From Linnemannia hyalina (taxonomy: Eukaryota > Mortierellomycota > Mortierellomycetes > Mortierellales > Mortierellaceae), in assembly GCA_019671135.1 (NCBI GenBank), contig JAHRHY010000048.1:1-17625 (forward strand): a stretch of DNA of 17,625 nt. The letters are read 5' to 3'. The translations under genes and the position numbers were made by a program. Numbering within the stretch: the stretch's first letter is position 1; every line of letters starts with the position of its first letter. Below are positions 16,129 through 17,625 of the stretch, in pieces. The notes beneath the pieces were generated by a model, which saw only the letters and a program-made list of their open reading frames with translations, was not told the DNA's origin and did not search any database.

Positions 16129-17625
16129 TTATTCTTCCTTACCAGGGACTCTATCTGTGGGTTCAGAGTTGAGGAAATATGGCTGCGGCGAAGTTGCTTG
16201 TTAGAGATCGCGAGATCCTGTAGCACGCTTCAACAATGGCTGGGGATGACCGACGGCCGTGTGTGTCAACGTCGTCCGGCGGGATCCCCTTCTTTAGCGC
16301 GGCGGTAGTGCTCAAACATCCGGGTGCTCCCTTCTCTACTGCTTGTTGCCGTCGACGTTCCAGGCCGAGAGCGACCACATTGGATTCCTCTCGAGGATGT
16401 GTGGACTGTTCCCCGGAGCTGGTAAGACTTGGTTCCTCGGGATCCGTAGAGGCTTGTCGACCGACATGGCTGTGATCATAGGATACCAGAGCGCGCTCGT
16501 CCAGAATGGAGTGATGACCGTTGCCTTGACCTTGTCCTGCTTGATCTTCTGGAGGACCTTGGTGATTAGCGACCACGGTGGACACGCATAGACTCTGTTC
16601 ATGTTGGACCAGCTGCTGTTGAACGCATCCTGGCCCCAGGCGGTTTCCTCCCGCTTCCATGAGATGTATCGAGGAACTTTGGCGTTCGTTGCTGTTGCGA
16701 ATAGGTCGATGTGGTGGTGACCCCATGTCGACTCGAGGGTTTGGAAGAATGACTTGTCGATCGACCACTCCAGCTGCGTTGTCATCCTCCTGGACGGTGC
16801 ATCTGCTGGATTGAACTGTGAGGGAACGTATGTCGTCTTGAGTCGTGTGCCCGTTGCCATGCAGTGGTTCCATATCCTGGTCGTCAGGTCGAGTAGTGGT
16901 CGAGACCTCGTCCCGCCGAATTTGTTGATCTGGGCAATGGTTGTCATGTTGTCGCAAATAACATGAATGGTCTTCCCGATTGTTTCTGAAAGGTGGACCA
17001 AGTGCCAGATGACCCGCAGCTCCTTCCAATTGATGTGGTGTGGTTGTTCCAATGCGCTCCATGTCCTGGACATCTCCTTGCCCTCGATCACAATCCCCCA
17101 TGCCTCCTCCGAGGCATCGGTGTATGCGTCGACTTCCGTCCTCTGAGGCAAGAATCCTTGACCGTTCCACTCCGAAAGATGAGATCGCCACCAGCTGAGA
17201 TTCTCCAGTGCCGCCGTGTCCAATGTAACTGGATCCGTCCACTTGCATTTCTTGGCCAGAGCTGCATTCTGAACCTGAATCAGATTCCTCGTCCTCAGTC
17301 GAGCCGGAAAGACCGCCACCGTCATCGCGATCGCCTTCCCGATAAATGCCGCCAGCCGCCGAAGTTGAACCGTTCCTGCTCTGATCAGCTTCTCCGCTTC
17401 CCTGCGCAGGTCGCGGACTTTTGGCCTTGGAACCGACAGTGACATGTTGCCGGTGTTGATCCTGAACCCAAGATGGTCGATACATTGGGTAGGATCTAGT
17501 GTTGACTTGGCGTTCTTGATAAGGAATCCAAGTTTTTCCAGCTGTTCCCGAACTAGATGAGTGTGCTCCTTGGCCTCCTCCTTGGTCCTGGCTGCGATGA
17601 GGATGTCGTCGAGATATGCCGAGAT
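16129..17625 (-). mobile_element. DIRS-like (tyrosine-recombinase-class) retrotransposon, partial
   Basis: Contains the RT/RNase H frame (16336-17625) and about 200 bases of 3' sequence, then the fold-back. In the DIRS order a tyrosine recombinase frame should follow or overlap the RT/RNase H frame. Here a short overlapping frame (GIPPDDVDT and on, about 16310-16163 on the minus strand) could be its decayed start, but no recombinase catalytic motif is seen before Helitron B. The element is therefore 3'-truncated or non-autonomous. Confidence 0.65.
16336..17625 (-). CDS. DIRS-like reverse transcriptase/RNase H, C-terminal part
   Basis: Open from the right edge for 430 codons, including stop TAG at 16336-16338. 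The ATG at 17445 is internal. Residues 4-7 are YLDD (17616-17605), the catalytic core of the reverse transcriptase, followed by the thumb-like LGFRINTGNMSLSVPR. The RNase H has DAYTDASEEAWG (D166, D170 counting from the edge), INWKEL (E202), ICDNMT (D225) and NPADAPSR (D274). After RNase H comes STWGHHHIDLFATATNAKVPRYISW and, near the end, LSAWNVDG, both characteristic of DIRS/Ngaro-type proteins. The frame is intact within the window. The 440-codon frame on the same strand at 16163-17485 is a shadow. Confidence 0.88.
   Translation of the reverse strand: MSAYLDDILIAARTKEEAKEHTHLVREQLEKLGFLIKNAKSTLDPTQCIDHLGFRINTGNMSLSVPRPKVRDLRREAEKLIRAGTVQLRRLAAFIGKAIAMTVAVFPARLRTRNLIQVQNAALAKKCKWTDPVTLDTAALENLSWWRSHLSEWNGQGFLPQRTEVDAYTDASEEAWGIVIEGKEMSRTWSALEQPHHINWKELRVIWHLVHLSETIGKTIHVICDNMTTIAQINKFGGTRSRPLLDLTTRIWNHCMATGTRLKTTYVPSQFNPADAPSRRMTTQLEWSIDKSFFQTLESTWGHHHIDLFATATNAKVPRYISWKREETAWGQDAFNSSWSNMNRVYACPPWSLITKVLQKIKQDKVKATVITPFWTSALWYPMITAMSVDKPLRIPRNQVLPAPGNSPHILERNPMWSLSAWNVDGNKQ

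Noticed and set aside
16163..17485. 440-codon minus-strand frame
   Set aside because: A different frame of the same strand as the RT/RNase H. It has no motifs and a composition typical of a shadow, although its last 50 codons could include a decayed recombinase start.

Overview
The window looks like a transposon-dense stretch of an early-diverging filamentous fungal genome, probably Mucoromycota in the broad sense. That placement is inference. It rests on short GT-AG introns, a fungal chitin-deacetylase-type gene, Helitrons with PIF1-type helicases, DIRS-like and Ty3/gypsy remnants, and a LINE tail of a kind I associate with these fungi. I see no rRNA genes, ordinary tRNA genes, CRISPR arrays or bacterial operons.

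Layout, left to right. 1-1236: the 3' end of a potentially autonomous Helitron, with the C-terminal helicase of RepHel and a classic hairpin plus CTAG terminus. 1237-1495: a GT-rich microsatellite. About 1496-4126: non-autonomous Helitron A (+), carrying decayed RepHel N-terminal fragments and a nested 144-bp TIR element with a 9-bp target duplication. 4400-5450 (-): a Ty3/gypsy protease and reverse-transcriptase remnant. 5565-8051 (-): a multi-exon gene of unknown function, with a tRNA-derived SINE (8101-8349) just 5' of its likely start. 8467-9752 (+): the 3' part of a non-LTR retrotransposon, ending in AATAAA and poly(A). 10495: the 3' end of a third Helitron. 10783-11724 (-): a spliced polysaccharide (chitin) deacetylase gene whose first exon is frame-broken several times. 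11830-13257: non-coding, with a 16-bp tandem array. 13258-15856 (-): Helitron B, an inverted paralogue of Helitron A with its own 493-bp insertion. 15856-16128: a fold-back structure with perfect 68-bp arms. 16336-17625 (-): a DIRS-like reverse transcriptase/RNase H open to the window edge.

How the parts relate. Most of the window is nested mobile DNA. Two loci look like host genes: the unknown multi-exon gene and the deacetylase, the latter probably a pseudogene. Both lie inside the 9.1-kb interval bounded by the convergent 3' ends of Helitrons A and B. Because A and B are paralogues, each serves as the empty-site reference for insertions in the other, which is why two otherwise anonymous insertions can be delimited. 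I did not find a clear new defence or metabolic system. The best leads are the fold-back next to the DIRS-like element, the two delimited insertions, the SINE at the gene start, and the uncharacterised multi-exon gene.
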